From Bacteroides mediterraneensis (lineage in GTDB: Bacteria; Bacteroidota; Bacteroidia; Bacteroidales; Bacteroidaceae): a DNA stretch of 64,000 nt. The DNA lies in the NCBI RefSeq assembly GCF_900128455.1, contig NZ_LT635783.1, positions 2,785,520 to 2,849,519 of the forward strand, given 5' to 3'. A model generated the notes under the pieces. It did no database searches. It saw only the letters and a program-made list of their open reading frames with translations, and was not told where the DNA came from. A program made the position numbers and the translations under genes. Position 1 is the first letter of the stretch. Each line of letters starts with the position of its first letter. This document shows, piece after piece, positions 63,868-64,000 of this stretch.

Positions 63868-64000
63868 GCCTTCGGTTTCGGTTCTTTTTTAGCCAGCAAT
63901 ACAATCTTATAAACGTATTCCGTCATCCATGCCTCCGAATAACCGAGCGCATGCTGATACTGACGAATATTTCCACACGTTTTACGTACACCATCATCTT
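63864..64000 (-). CDS. C-terminal end of an unidentified gene
   Basis: The last 45 codons of a minus-strand gene, reading DDGVRKTCGNIRQYQHALGY and ending KIVLLAKKEPKPKA. Too short to classify. Its TGA overlaps the ATG of the glycosylase-like gene, so the two are co-transcribed. Confidence 0.55.
   Translation of the reverse strand, partial: DDGVRKTCGNIRQYQHALGYSEAWMTEYVYKIVLLAKKEPKPKA

Overview
The window is a stretch of a Bacteroidales chromosome, most likely Bacteroides/Phocaeicola, carrying one complete integrated prophage of about 41.8 kb. The host assignment rests on SusC/SusD genes, TAnnTTTG-type -7 promoter boxes, long-form PurL, DUF4924- and DUF4837-type proteins and Bacteroides-style phage genes. 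No species marker such as rRNA is present.

Layout. (1) 1-21.3 kb is host chromosome: the start of a DUF4837-like lipoprotein, a BlaR1/BlaI-type sensor-repressor pair, a tight operon (prfC, rfbD, a DUF4924-like gene, a LysE exporter), a dcuB-like C4-dicarboxylate transporter, purL, a SusC-SusD-thioredoxin operon with its own TPR/AraC-type membrane regulator, and ilvE. (2) 21.3-63.1 kb is the prophage, bounded by a 25-bp direct repeat that is the 3' end of a tRNA-Trp gene. (3) 63.1-64 kb is host again: tRNA-Trp, a uracil-DNA-glycosylase-fold protein and the end of another gene.

Prophage order: two XRE repressors on the minus strand; a divergent promoter and small early genes with a LuxR-type regulator; a primase-helicase; an iteron-rich probable origin; ClpP-type prohead protease, major capsid protein and head genes; small and large terminase; an 11-kb accessory block; portal and neck/tail genes; a GDSL-type tail-fibre gene; two small accessory genes; holin, lysozyme-like endolysin and spanin; tape measure and a tail-tip protein; and a minus-strand tyrosine integrase beside the tRNA. 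No contractile sheath gene is seen, so the virion was probably a siphovirus.

The prophage looks damaged. The large terminase has an in-frame TAG at codon 187, and a 2.8-kb IS21-family element with an 8-bp target duplication splits a small gene between terminase and portal. The accessory block (35.5-46.4 kb) contains an integrative-element-like segment (phosphoribosyltransferase, RadC-like JAMM protein, HicA/HicB), a very AT-rich four-gene operon of unknown soluble and membrane proteins with its own promoter, and a HIRAN/TPR protein with a coiled-coil lipoprotein. The four-gene operon is the best candidate for an undescribed system. Other prominent unexplained structures are the origin-like iteron array, the 22-bp repeats flanking the fibre gene, and a candidate structured RNA near 43.0 kb.
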